The translations under genes were made by a program, and so were the position numbers. DNA of 31,440 bases from contig DIXP01000074.1 of assembly GCA_002436065.1 (NCBI GenBank), positions 1-31,440 of the forward strand. Direction: 5' to 3'. The notes under the pieces are model-generated. The model was not told where the DNA came from and searched no databases. It was given only the letters and a program-made list of their open reading frames with translations. Positions 21,571 through 30,179 of this stretch are shown here, one piece after another. Origin of the DNA: Chloroflexi bacterium UBA6077 (GTDB taxonomy: Bacteria > Chloroflexota > UBA6077). The first letter of the stretch is position 1; every line of letters begins with the position of its first letter.

Positions 21571-21767
21571 TTTCGCCCCTCTTGTCTCATCACTCCCAGC
21601 CTCAAAGGTGGCGCAGCCTGTCTTGCCAGGCCGCCTAGATCCCGGTCAGGGGCGTTCTTGCACAGGAGTCATCCAATGAGCGTATTGAAATAATCGGCTA
21701 CAATATGCTTGTTGATTAGCCCTTTTCCCGGGGGAATCTCGCCCGACTTCTGGGTGGAGCAAGTGGA

Positions 21768-22466
21768 TTGAAAGTCAGCCTAGCCTGCTGCGGGCTGATG
21801 GCCGGCCTAACGCTGCTGGTGCACCTTCGCACCCTGGCCGGCTGGGACCTTCGCGCCATGGAGGCGGTGGCGGCATCCAGGCCTGCAGCGCTGACCGAGC
21901 CGATGAACTGGCTCTTCCGGTTGGGTTTTGCACAACTGGACCTGGTGGTGGCGCTGGCGTGGGCCGGCTGGCTGCTCTGGAGGCCACGTAGGGGCGACGC
22001 ATGCGTCGCCCTCGCCCCACTGCTTCTGTTCGCCGCCGTGGCGATTCAGGGTGGGTTGAGGCTAGCGGTGCAGCAGCCGGCGCCGACCGCCTCCTTCGAG
22101 CTGCAGCGGCCCTTTGCCGAGCAACCGGTGAGCGCCGCGTTGGATCGGACCGATGCAGCCGCTAGGGGCGCCTTCGTGGCGGTCACCGGCCCGGTGGCGC
22201 CGGCAACGGCGGAGAGGGAGCGTGGCAGCTATCCCAGCGGCCACACTGCCCGCATACTGTTTCTGGCGCTGGCGGCCTGGAGTTTGAGACCGCGGGGCTG
22301 GGGGAAAAGAGGTTGTACGGCTTGGGTCGCTTTGCTGGGGATCCTGGTGGGCGGGGTCAGCTACAGCGCTCTCTTCTTCGGGTACCACTGGCCCAGCGAC
22401 CTGATCGGTGGGTATCTTATCGCCGCCGGCCTCTGGGCTCCCCTGCGATGGCTCAGCGGCCCGTGA
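21768..22466 (+). CDS. PAP2-family membrane phosphatase
   Basis: The 232-aa protein has five to six hydrophobic segments and the PAP2 (phosphatidic acid phosphatase type 2) active-site pattern: RGSYPSGHTARILFL (motif 2, near residue 155) and SALFFGYHWPSDLIGGYL (motif 3 with catalytic His and Asp). Motif 1, normally KxxxxxxRP, is degenerate (RLAVQQPAPT), so activity is likely but not certain. Substrates of the family include undecaprenyl diphosphate and lipid phosphates. The start is TTG 21768 with GGAG 8 nt upstream. It lies just before a surface-glycan gene group. Confidence 0.85.
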   Translation: MKVSLACCGLMAGLTLLVHLRTLAGWDLRAMEAVAASRPAALTEPMNWLFRLGFAQLDLVVALAWAGWLLWRPRRGDACVALAPLLLFAAVAIQGGLRLAVQQPAPTASFELQRPFAEQPVSAALDRTDAAARGAFVAVTGPVAPATAERERGSYPSGHTARILFLALAAWSLRPRGWGKRGCTAWVALLGILVGGVSYSALFFGYHWPSDLIGGYLIAAGLWAPLRWLSGP

Positions 22467-22530
22467 CCCACTGCCGCACCAGCCTGGCCACCCCCAGGCA
22501 GGTCGCCCGCCCGATTACTGATCCACGCTG

Positions 22531-22559
22531 TTCAAGAGCCGACCGGCTGTTGCTATAAT
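22531..22559 (+). promoter_or_regulatory. Extended -10 promoter before the glycosyltransferase remnant
   Basis: TGCTATAAT (22551-22559) is a consensus extended -10; TTCAAG (22531-22536) is a weak -35 at 17 bp. The leader of ~78 nt carries two small hairpins, CGGG-TCTT-CCCG and GGGG-TTT-CCCC. It may drive the whole run to 30052. Confidence 0.6.
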
Positions 22560-22643
22560 GGCAACATCCAGCGAGTCGGGTCTTCCCGCACCCAGGCTTC
22601 GGGGTTTCCCCGCGGTGGCGGCACTTTTTCAAGGGACGGTGGC

Positions 22644-23166
22644 ATGGCGTCAGACTACAGCGTGATCCTCCCCGCCAGGAACGCGGCATCCGATCTGGGC
22701 TGCTGCATCGCCGCGCTGGGTCCCGCCGAGGGCAACCCCATCCTCCGCGAGGTGATCGTGGTGGACGACGGATCCACCGACGCCACGGCGGAAGTAGCGG
22801 CCAGTCTCGGAGCGCGGGTGCTGCGGCAGGCGGTGCTGGGTCCGGCAGCCGCCCGCAACGCCGGCGCCGGATCGGCCTCCGGCGAGCTGCTGGTGTTCCT
22901 GGATTCGGACTGCCTGGCGGCGCCGGGCTGCATGGAGGCGCTGCTCGCACCCTTCCAGGACCGCGCGGTCGCCGGCACTCGGGGCGGCTACACCACCTGC
23001 CGGCGGTCGCTGGTGGCGCGCTTCGTCCAGTTGGAGATGAACGAGAAGCAGGAGATGCTGGCCGCCAGTCGCGCGAGCCAGTCGCGCGGTTACCTTGCTG
23101 GACACGGCGTGCCCGGCCTACCGCCGATCGGTCTTCCTGCGCTACGGCGGTTTCGACGATCGCCTC
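22644..23166 (+). pseudogene. Truncated, frameshifted family 2 glycosyltransferase
   Basis: AAGGGA 9 nt before ATG 22644 starts a GT-A enzyme: VILPARNAASDL, VVDDGSTDATAEVAASLG, GPAAARNAGA and FLDSDC (DxD-type site), up to QEMLAASR (~residue 142). Here a 13-bp tandem duplication shifts the frame. Removing one copy restores ASRAVTLLDTACPAYRRSVFLRYGGFDDRLP, a normal continuation. Even in the restored frame the gene stops resembling a GT after ~23166 and runs into the signal peptide of the next gene, so the C-terminal third is lost. It is probably non-functional; the unshifted frame ends at 23207 with unrelated residues. Confidence 0.82.
23064..23089 (+). repeat. 13-bp tandem duplication causing a frameshift
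   Basis: GCCAGTCGCGCGA (23064-23076) is followed by GCCAGTCGCGCGG (23077-23089), identical at 12 of 13 bases. Deleting one unit restores the glycosyltransferase frame. Confidence 0.8.
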
Positions 23167-23211
23167 CCCCGAATCTGCCACACAGGAGATGGATCAGGAT
23201 TGAGTAAAGCT

Positions 23212-24957
23212 ATGGTCGCCGCCTCCGTTCGACTTGGAGTCGCGCTGCTCGCCGCCTGCCTCGCCATCGTCTCCATCCTCGCGCTGGAGCCTGCGCCGGC
23301 ATCGGCCCAAACATCCGACCCCGGCTTCGCCATTTCCAACCAGTCCTTCTGGGATTACTACCAGAAGCGGGGCGGCATGCGCGGCTTCGGCAACCCGATC
23401 TCCTGGCAGTTCACGCTGCAGGGCTACCAGGTGCAGCTCTATCAGCGGGGTGTACTCCAGCTCCAGCCCGACGGCAGCGTGGCCGGCATGAATCTGCTGG
23501 ACTCCGACCTTATGCCCTACACCAGCTTCAACTACTCCGTGGTGCCCGCGCCCGACCGAGATCTGATGCAGGCCGCGCCCTCCCCCGCCGATCCCGACTA
23601 CGCGCGCAGGGCAATGGAGTTCGTGCAGGCCTACGTGCCGGACGAGTGGGGCGGCAGCAAGGTCGGTTTTCTCCGTAACTTTATGTCCACTGTTCGGATG
23701 GAGGACGCTTTCCCCGATGGAGGTGGTGATCCCGCGTTGCTGCCGCTGCTGAACCTGGAGCTGTGGGGGTTGCCCACCAGCTGGCCGGCGCTGGACCCGA
23801 ATAACACCCACTTCGTATACCAGCGCTTCCAGCGCGGGATCATGCACTACGACTCCGCGAGCGGCGTGACCCAGGGGCTGCTGCTGGGCGACTACCTGAA
23901 ATCGGTCCTCACGGGCCAGGGGCTGCCGCCGGACGTGGAGGACCAGGCCGCGGGCAGCCGCTTCCTGCGGCAATACGACCCTTCCACCATGCAGGGTCCG
24001 CGACGACCCGCCGAGCTGCCGGCCAGCGACCTCTCGCAGGCGTTCAAGCCGGGATGGGGCGATCCCCGCTTCGGCGTGGTAATCGCCGGGCCGGGAAGCG
24101 ACGACGCCCAATGCGTCGCGGCGAGTCTGGCCGCACTCGGCGCGGGAAGCTGGTCGACCTTCACGGGGAGCAACGCTCAGGTGGCCGGGAGGGTGGAGAT
24201 GGTGCGTCCCGGCGGGGATATGGTGGAGCTGGCAACCAGGGCGAGGGCGAGGCCGGGCTCCGCCTGGCTGATCGGCAACGAGCCCAACGTCCCCGGCCAG
24301 GATGACCTGACGCCCGAAGCGTACGCCGATTTCCTCTGGCGGGTCGGCACCGCGATCAAGGGTGCCGATCCTACGGCCGTCCTGGTGGGGCCTAACGTGC
24401 TGAACTGGGAGGTCACCTGTACCGGCTGTCCCGGCTTCGCCAAAGGGCGAGATTGGTCAGAGTCCTTCGTCGCCGCTTACCAGGATCGGCACGGCAAGCT
24501 GCCGCTGGACGTGTGGGGGATGCACAGCTACAGCCTGGACTGGGATCACCTGCCCATGGCGTCGAGCGCCACGGACCAGGCCCAGATCGAGGGCGCCAGG
24601 GCGTGGTTGGACTCGCGCGGCACGGGTCTCCCGATCTGGCTCACCGAGTTCGGCGTGATCTGGGGCTACGAGTCGATTGATTGGGGCGAGAAGGATGGCA
24701 AGCCGATAGCCAGGCCCGGCGGCCGATACAGGGAGGACCTACTGGGAGCCTACCTTGATGACATGCTTGGCTGGCTCGGCGCCATGCCGCAACCGGCGCG
24801 GGTGGAGCGATCGTTTCTCTACGCGACCGCGCCGCCGCCTGAGCCCTACGCATCCAGGTTTGCCGGGATAGGGCTGCTGGAGCCACGCAGGCTGAATCTG
24901 ACCCCACTGGGCGAGCGATACAGGGCACAGGCGACGCACGCTAAGGCCGGACCATGA
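23212..24957 (+). CDS. Secreted FWDY-module protein with a clan GH-A glycoside-hydrolase-like domain
   Basis: The 581-aa protein starts with a signal peptide (VRLGVALLAACLAIVSILAL, cut near ASAQ at 33). Residues ~43-270 are a module shared with the protein at 28403-30052: FWDYYQKRGGMRGFGNPIS, VQLYQRGVLQLQPDGSV, VPDEWGG, NLELWGLPTSWPA, GIMHYD, GVTQGLLLGDYLKS. Residues ~305-575 resemble a (beta/alpha)8 hydrolase: WLIGNEPNVPG with Glu357 as likely acid/base, VLVGPNVLNW, VWGMHSYSLDW and PIWLTEFGVIWG with Glu479 as likely nucleophile. The substrate is unknown, presumably a surface or environmental glycan. The start is ATG 23212 or TTG 23200; both have weak AGGA sites. The frame is also open upstream into the glycosyltransferase remnant. 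Its stop overlaps the next start (ATGA). Confidence 0.84.
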   Translation: MVAASVRLGVALLAACLAIVSILALEPAPASAQTSDPGFAISNQSFWDYYQKRGGMRGFGNPISWQFTLQGYQVQLYQRGVLQLQPDGSVAGMNLLDSDLMPYTSFNYSVVPAPDRDLMQAAPSPADPDYARRAMEFVQAYVPDEWGGSKVGFLRNFMSTVRMEDAFPDGGGDPALLPLLNLELWGLPTSWPALDPNNTHFVYQRFQRGIMHYDSASGVTQGLLLGDYLKSVLTGQGLPPDVEDQAAGSRFLRQYDPSTMQGPRRPAELPASDLSQAFKPGWGDPRFGVVIAGPGSDDAQCVAASLAALGAGSWSTFTGSNAQVAGRVEMVRPGGDMVELATRARARPGSAWLIGNEPNVPGQDDLTPEAYADFLWRVGTAIKGADPTAVLVGPNVLNWEVTCTGCPGFAKGRDWSESFVAAYQDRHGKLPLDVWGMHSYSLDWDHLPMASSATDQAQIEGARAWLDSRGTGLPIWLTEFGVIWGYESIDWGEKDGKPIARPGGRYREDLLGAYLDDMLGWLGAMPQPARVERSFLYATAPPPEPYASRFAGIGLLEPRRLNLTPLGERYRAQATHAKAGP

Positions 24958-26477
24958 CCTCTGCACAAGGTAGGCAGGATTGTTCGCCCGGGCCACCAAC
25001 GCGGACATGGGACGCTGAAGTGGCGTCGGCATGGGGCAGCCGCGGCGGGTCGCAATTGATGAAGCCCAGGCCGCGCGCTCGGGGATGGGATCAGGCCATG
25101 CAGCTGGGTGTGCCTGCCGTGGTGTCGCTGGCCGCTCTGGGGCTCTACCTCGCCACCACTGCGCGCACCATCACCTGGTCTCACGGCGGCGCGGACGGTG
25201 CGGAGCTGAGCGCGGCGGCGGCCACACTGGGGGTGGCCCACCCTACCGGCTACCCGCTGTACCTGTTGCTCGCCTGGCTGTTCACGCTGGTGCCGGCAGG
25301 AGAGGTGGCTTTCCGGGTGGCGCTCCTCTCCGTTGTCTGCGCCGCGATCGCGGCGGGGATGGCGGCCCACGTGGTGGCGGCCATCAGCTCCCGGCAGTCG
25401 GCACTCGGCACTCAGCACCCACCGCTTCGAGGCCTCGAGTGGAGGGCGCTGCTCGGTCCAGCTGCCGCCGGGTTTGGGTTGGCCCTCTCGTCCCTGTTCT
25501 GGTCCCAGGCAACTATCCCCGAGGTGTACTCCCTTCACGCCCTTCTGGTGCTGCTGCTGGTCGCGGCCACGGCGCGGTGGCGCCGTGGGGATGACCGATC
25601 GTTCGTGGTGATGGCGCTGCTGGCGGGAATCGGGCTGGGAAATCATCTCACGCTGGCCCTTCTACTGGCTCCAGTGGCGCTCTACCTGCTGGTGGAGGAT
25701 CCAGGGGTTCTGCGGCGCAGGGCTTTGCCCATGGCCGTGGCGGCCTTCCTGGCCGGGCTCTCCATCTATCTTTACATCCCGATCCGCGCGGCCGCCTCGC
25801 CGGCGCTGAACTGGGGGAACCCGGTGGACCCCGCGAGTTTCCTGTCCCATATTGCGGCCACTTCCTACTACGGCTACATCGGCAACCGCCCGACCGCCGA
25901 TGCTCTCGCCAGGGTGCCGGTGATGGCTCGTCTGATGGGGGAGCAGTTGACCTGGCCGGGGCTGGCCCTTTCGATCCTCGGGCTCAGCGAGATGCTGTGC
26001 CGTCGCCGCCGCCTTACCCTGGCGTTGTTGGGTTACCTGCTGCTTACTCTGCTCTTCACCCTCTTCTACAACGCGGACAACGGTCAGGTGTACCTGATCC
26101 CGGCGACCGTCGTCCTGGCGCTGGGGTTGGGCATTGGAGTCGCTTCACTGGCAACCGGACGCGTGGGGGCGTACCTGGCGCTGGCGACCCTGGCCGTTCT
26201 GATCCCGTGGCAGCTGTGGAGCAACCTCCCCTCCATGGATCTCAGTTCGGATCAAGAGGCTGCCCTGTACGCGCGAGGAGCCCTGAACTCGGCACCATAC
26301 GACGGAGTGCTGGCCACGGAGCGCGACGAGCAGACCTTTGCCCTCTGGTATGCGCAGACCGTGGATGGGTTGCGACCCGATGTCGCCGTAGTGGACCGCA
26401 GGCTTGCAGATCGAGAATGGTACCGGGACCAGATTCGCCGTAGCCATCCTGGCGCGCTCGAGAAGGTGGCGCAATGA
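24954..26477 (+). CDS. DUF2723 membrane protein (glycosyltransferase-C-like)
   Basis: The 507-aa polytopic protein carries the DUF2723 signature in its first loop: HGGADGAELSAAAATLGVAH, then PTGYPLYLLLAWLF. About ten membrane helices follow, with the conserved SQATIPEVYSLHALL and a late extracytoplasmic part (LATERDEQTFALWYAQTVDGLRPDV). The family is related to GT-C protein O-mannosyltransferases that use lipid-linked sugars, so it may glycosylate surface proteins; donor and target are unknown. The start ATG 24954 overlaps the previous stop as ATGA. An internal ATG at ~25060 (MKPRPRARG) is a possible alternative that would drop a non-hydrophobic leader. A heptad repeat lies inside the gene (25382-25416). 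It overlaps the next gene by 4 bp. Confidence 0.88.
   Translation: MTSAQGRQDCSPGPPTRTWDAEVASAWGSRGGSQLMKPRPRARGWDQAMQLGVPAVVSLAALGLYLATTARTITWSHGGADGAELSAAAATLGVAHPTGYPLYLLLAWLFTLVPAGEVAFRVALLSVVCAAIAAGMAAHVVAAISSRQSALGTQHPPLRGLEWRALLGPAAAGFGLALSSLFWSQATIPEVYSLHALLVLLLVAATARWRRGDDRSFVVMALLAGIGLGNHLTLALLLAPVALYLLVEDPGVLRRRALPMAVAAFLAGLSIYLYIPIRAAASPALNWGNPVDPASFLSHIAATSYYGYIGNRPTADALARVPVMARLMGEQLTWPGLALSILGLSEMLCRRRRLTLALLGYLLLTLLFTLFYNADNGQVYLIPATVVLALGLGIGVASLATGRVGAYLALATLAVLIPWQLWSNLPSMDLSSDQEAALYARGALNSAPYDGVLATERDEQTFALWYAQTVDGLRPDVAVVDRRLADREWYRDQIRRSHPGALEKVAQ
25382..25416 (+). repeat. Heptad repeat inside the DUF2723 gene
   Basis: CATCAGC, TCCCGGC, AGTCGGC, ACTCGGC and ACTCAGC are five in-phase 7-nt units. 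They encode a polar stretch (SSRQSALGTQHPP) in a loop, with no frame change in the gene. Confidence 0.6.
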
Positions 26478-28384
26478 AGTCGATAGTTGGAAACTTCTCC
26501 CGTCGCCGGATCGCGCTTCTGTTGCTGGCCCTGATCCTCCTGTCGGTTGCATGGAAAGGCTATCAGCTGGCAGATGCGGCCCAATCCGCGCGGGCGAGTG
26601 CGTCTGAGGTGCTGGTGCTGGTGCGGCAGCTTCAGGTTAATCCCGGCGATGGGGCTGCCCTTGCGGCAATCGGTCCCGCGACGGAATCCACATCCTGCTC
26701 CCTGGAACGGCTGCAGGCCGAGATCGTCCCGATGGAGCCGCTGCTGGTCCTCGCCAGGCCGCTGCCTGAGGTGGGCTGGCTGGCAGACGTTCCGGACCTG
26801 CTCCGCTTTGCGCTTCCACTCTCACGCATGGGAGCCATGGCCCTTCAGCCCCTCTCTCAGCCGGCCGTGGCCACCAACCAGGGTCAGGATCAGCTTGGGC
26901 GATTCCTCGCCGCTGCGGTCGCTCTGGGCTCCCAGGAGGCCGAGCTGCGCCAGCAGGTGGACGAGGCGGAGGCTGCATTGGCGCGCTTGGGCGGCAGAGA
27001 GATGCGCGGACCGCTGCAGCAGGTAGGCCCGGCGCTGGCGAAGGCCAACGAGTTGATACCCCAGGCCAAGATTGCCCTCCGGCTACTGCCGGCCATTGGG
27101 CCCGCTCTTGGCATGCAAGGCCCGAGGACATATCTCTTGCTGGGACAGAACAACGCGGAGTTGCGGGCCACGGGCGGCTTCATCGGCAGCTTCGGCTCCA
27201 TCACCATAGATCGGGGTGCCGTGGCGAAGCTGGAGTACGGGTCCAGCTACGCGGCCGACCAGGGAGTGGCGACACCTCCCCCACCCGACCCGCTGGCGCG
27301 ATACATGGGGCTTGGGGGCTGGTATCTGAGGGATGCCAATTGGTGGCCCGACTTCCCAGCATCCGCGGCCCAGGTGGAGCAGGCGTGGCGCCGAGCCGGC
27401 CACGGCCCGGTGGACGGGGTGATCGCCTTCGACATGGTCACCGTAGACGCCCTCCTCCAGTCGGTGGGGTCGTTGGAGGTGGCTGGCTACGGCAGCGTGA
27501 CCGCCGGCAACTTCGATTGGGTGGCTGCGGAGCAGCTGTATTCCCGCGCCGCGCTGGCATCCGCGTCGAGCTTTCATGAGGCCAAGGGGGCCTTCCTGGG
27601 GGCCACCAGCCGCGCGTTGGTCGACCGAATCACGACTATGCCGCCTGCCCGACTGCTCGCCCTCACACCGCAGTTGGCGACACTGTTGGCGGAGAAGCAC
27701 CTCCTCGTTGCCTTCAAAGAGCCACGCCTGGTGGAGGTGGCCAACAGGGCCGGATGGGACGGGTCCATACCGGCGGTGGATGGCGACTCACTGCTGGTGG
27801 TGGACAGCACCGTTTCATATGGGGACAGCTACAGCTACGTCAAGGTCCAGGATTCCCTGAGCCTCGCCGTGTCGGACGATGGTGGTCAAACGCACGACCT
27901 TGTGCTAGACTACAACAACATCTATCCACATGGTCTCCCGCCGTGGGTCCCCTCGGAGATGGTGGGCGGAGACAGTTTCGACCCCGTCTTGGGTAAACTG
28001 GTCCGCACGCCAGGTTTCTGGGGCGACTGGCTCCGGATATACCTGCCGTTAGACGCTCGATCCATCTCGCTTGATGGACTGACGGACCCGGCTCCTCTCC
28101 AATGGGAGTTTGGACGCACGGTGGTTGCAGGCTACCTTCCCTTGGCGCCGGGCGAGAATCGACGAGTCCAGGTGCACTATGTGATAGGCATCGGGCAGAA
28201 GGAGGAGCGAGCTGATCACAGCCTCTATCTGCAGAAGCAGGCCGGCGTTGCTTGCCGGCCCATCACCATCACGGCGGTACGGGCTGGAGACAGTTCAGCC
28301 TCCTTCCAGGGTTGTCCAACCCGAGACCAGTGGGTCCAACTGCCTGCCATAGAGGCGCAGCGTAGCAACGGAGCATCTCATTGA
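26474..28384 (+). CDS. DUF4012 membrane-anchored extracytoplasmic protein
   Basis: The 636-aa protein has a single N-terminal membrane anchor (~10-31), a helical region to ~200 with a coiled-coil-like stretch (EAELRQQVDEAEAALARLG), and the DUF4012 core: RTYLLLGQNNAELRATGGFIGSFG near residue 225, then GGWYLRDANWWPDFPASA and DGVIAFDMVTVDALLQSVG. The family resembles LytR-type/cell-envelope proteins by context, but its reaction is not known. The C-terminal ~150 residues form a beta-rich region (LVLDYNNIYPHGLPPWV, RRVQVHYVIG). The start overlaps the DUF2723 stop (ATGA), so the two are coupled. The stop lies 18 bp before the next ATG. Confidence 0.88.
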   Translation: MKSIVGNFSRRRIALLLLALILLSVAWKGYQLADAAQSARASASEVLVLVRQLQVNPGDGAALAAIGPATESTSCSLERLQAEIVPMEPLLVLARPLPEVGWLADVPDLLRFALPLSRMGAMALQPLSQPAVATNQGQDQLGRFLAAAVALGSQEAELRQQVDEAEAALARLGGREMRGPLQQVGPALAKANELIPQAKIALRLLPAIGPALGMQGPRTYLLLGQNNAELRATGGFIGSFGSITIDRGAVAKLEYGSSYAADQGVATPPPPDPLARYMGLGGWYLRDANWWPDFPASAAQVEQAWRRAGHGPVDGVIAFDMVTVDALLQSVGSLEVAGYGSVTAGNFDWVAAEQLYSRAALASASSFHEAKGAFLGATSRALVDRITTMPPARLLALTPQLATLLAEKHLLVAFKEPRLVEVANRAGWDGSIPAVDGDSLLVVDSTVSYGDSYSYVKVQDSLSLAVSDDGGQTHDLVLDYNNIYPHGLPPWVPSEMVGGDSFDPVLGKLVRTPGFWGDWLRIYLPLDARSISLDGLTDPAPLQWEFGRTVVAGYLPLAPGENRRVQVHYVIGIGQKEERADHSLYLQKQAGVACRPITITAVRAGDSSASFQGCPTRDQWVQLPAIEAQRSNGASH

Positions 28385-28402
28385 TTGATGGAGGATAGTG
28401 AC

Positions 28403-30052
28403 ATGTTTCACTGTATCGTCCCCTTCCTCCGGCGAGGAAGCACCGACCTGGCCAAGCGCTACAGAGCCACCATTGTCCTGGTAGCCCTGATGGCAGCCGT
28501 CGCAGCTCTCGGTGGCTCCTGGGGAGTTGCTCTGGGCCAGACCGTACCGGGAGGCGGGCCTCCCGAACCCCCGGTGAGCCTGCCCCCCGAACCCCCGGTG
28601 AGCCTGCCTCCCGGACCCCTGGTGGGCCTGCCTCCCGTAGTGATACCTCCGCCAGCTCCCGTAGTGATACCTCCGCCAGCTCCCGTGGTGCAGGGGATTG
28701 TGCTGACCGTTCCCCCCGTGGGAGTGGCCGCGGTTGGCACTGGTGGTGTGATCGGTGTGGTTCCACCGACCCCAGGCGCGGCCACCTTCAGCGGAACCTT
28801 CACCAACGGCTCGGCCGTCCAGATCACGGTGGACAACCGGGACCAGGGCTCGGACCAGGGGCAGCCGCTAGTGGTCAGGTTTGAGCCTTTGGCGTCTCCG
28901 CCGTCCGGCGTTACTTTGCCACCAAACACCATCGTCAGCCGCACCTTCAGCCTCGAGGTGCTCAACTACGACAGTACCTCCAACAGCGCCACTGGCCGAA
29001 CCACCGAGCAGAAGGACTCCGCTCGCCCTGTGGTTCTATCCTTCGGCCTAACCGAGAGTGAGTTCTCCAGCATGCCGAAGCTCGCGGATGGAAGCCCGGA
29101 TGCCTCTGTCTTTTCACTCCTGAGGGTGAAGGCCGACGGCACCGTGGAGGTTGCTCCTGTCCTATGGAGTCCCGATCCGGCTCCCAACGGCACGGTTACC
29201 GCCGTCTTCGTCCCCAGGTCCACATACCTGCTGGCCATCCTTCCCCTGAATCAGCGCAGCCGAGTCCTGGTGGCAGACGCCCGCTACTTCGCCGAAACCG
29301 GCTTCAGGGTGAACGTGGACAGTTTCTGGGATTACTTCCAGAGGCGAGGCGGCGTGAAGACCTTCGGTTACCCGATTTCTCGCGAGTTCACGCTGATGGG
29401 CTTCGGCGTCCAGATGTTCCAGCGAGGCGTCCTCCAGTCCATGCCAGATGGCAGCGTCGCGCGGCTGAACCTGCTGGATGCTGGTGTGATGCCCTACACT
29501 CAGATCAACTTCAGCAACTTCCCGGCCCTGGATCCAAGCCTCATCTCCAGTACCCACGCGGTCAATGATCCAGCCTATGCCGAGAAGGCAATCGCCTTCG
29601 TCAACGCCAACGTGCCCGACGAATGGGATGGGCAGAAGGTCGACTTCAACAAGACCTTCCTCTCGACGGTGAGCTTCAAGGATGCATTCCCCGACGGCAG
29701 GGGCGATGAGGCGCTTCTTCCTCTGCTCAACCTTGAGCTGTGGGGTATGCCCACCAGCAAGCCGGCTTACGATCCCAACAACAAGTCTTTCGTTTACCAG
29801 AGATTCCAGCGCGGGATCATGCACTTCGATGCCTCTACGGGCGTTACCCAGGGTCTGCTGCTGGGCGACTACCTCAAGAGCATCATGACCGGCCAGAACC
29901 TGCCGTCGGATCTGGACGCGCAGGCCAAGACCAGCCCGTTCTACCGGCAGTATAACGGCGGCGCAGCTGGTTCCGTGGCCAGGCCGGAAAGCCTCGGAGC
30001 TACCAACCTTACAGGTGCCTTCGAGAAGGAGTTGACCGCCATCAGCCACTAG
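28403..30052 (+). CDS. Secreted FWDY-module protein with Pro-rich repeats
   Basis: The 549-aa protein starts at ATG 28403, with GGAGG 8 nt upstream; two in-frame starts 15-18 nt earlier lie before that site. It has a signal peptide (~20-45, ending in GVALGQ), a Pro-rich 8-residue repeat at 54-93, a beta-rich region (~95-295; VQITVDNRDQG, SRTFSLEVLNYDS, RSTYLLAILPL), then the FWDY module from ~305 to ~530. The module matches the one in the hydrolase-like protein at 23212-24957: FWDYFQRRGGVKTFGYPIS, VQMFQRGVLQSMPDGSV, LNLLDAGVMPYT, NVPDEWDGQKVDF, NLELWGMPTSKPA, GIMHFDASTGVTQGLLLGDY. No hydrolase domain is present, so it is probably structural or carbohydrate-binding. It ends the coupled run before a strong hairpin. 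Confidence 0.85.
   Translation: MFHCIVPFLRRGSTDLAKRYRATIVLVALMAAVAALGGSWGVALGQTVPGGGPPEPPVSLPPEPPVSLPPGPLVGLPPVVIPPPAPVVIPPPAPVVQGIVLTVPPVGVAAVGTGGVIGVVPPTPGAATFSGTFTNGSAVQITVDNRDQGSDQGQPLVVRFEPLASPPSGVTLPPNTIVSRTFSLEVLNYDSTSNSATGRTTEQKDSARPVVLSFGLTESEFSSMPKLADGSPDASVFSLLRVKADGTVEVAPVLWSPDPAPNGTVTAVFVPRSTYLLAILPLNQRSRVLVADARYFAETGFRVNVDSFWDYFQRRGGVKTFGYPISREFTLMGFGVQMFQRGVLQSMPDGSVARLNLLDAGVMPYTQINFSNFPALDPSLISSTHAVNDPAYAEKAIAFVNANVPDEWDGQKVDFNKTFLSTVSFKDAFPDGRGDEALLPLLNLELWGMPTSKPAYDPNNKSFVYQRFQRGIMHFDASTGVTQGLLLGDYLKSIMTGQNLPSDLDAQAKTSPFYRQYNGGAAGSVARPESLGATNLTGAFEKELTAISH
28562..28681 (+). repeat. 24-bp tandem repeat, five units in two flavours
   Basis: Units start at 28562, 28586, 28610, 28634 and 28658, an exact 24-bp period. 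The first three encode PEPPVSLP, PEPPVSLP and PGPLVGLP; the last two encode PVVIPPPA twice. Confidence 0.85.
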
Positions 30053-30086
30053 CTCCACGAGAGGGGCCATCCAAGTGGGATAAATA

Positions 30087-30127
30087 AGGGTGGGGTTCCA
30101 GTCGTTCGTCGGCTGGAACCCCACCCT
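30087..30127 (+). terminator. 15-bp hairpin after the FWDY-module gene
   Basis: AGGGTGGGGTTCCAG pairs perfectly with CTGGAACCCCACCCT around an 11-nt loop, 34 bp after the stop. No T-run follows. Confidence 0.68.
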
Positions 30128-30179
30128 GTCTACCATCCACCGTTCGGATCCTGGCGACTGGTTGTTCTGGAGTCCTTAG

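Noticed and set aside
24846..25646. 266-codon minus-strand frame opposite the DUF2723 gene
   Set aside because: It has no recognisable domain, is antisense to a conserved membrane protein and has no ribosome site.
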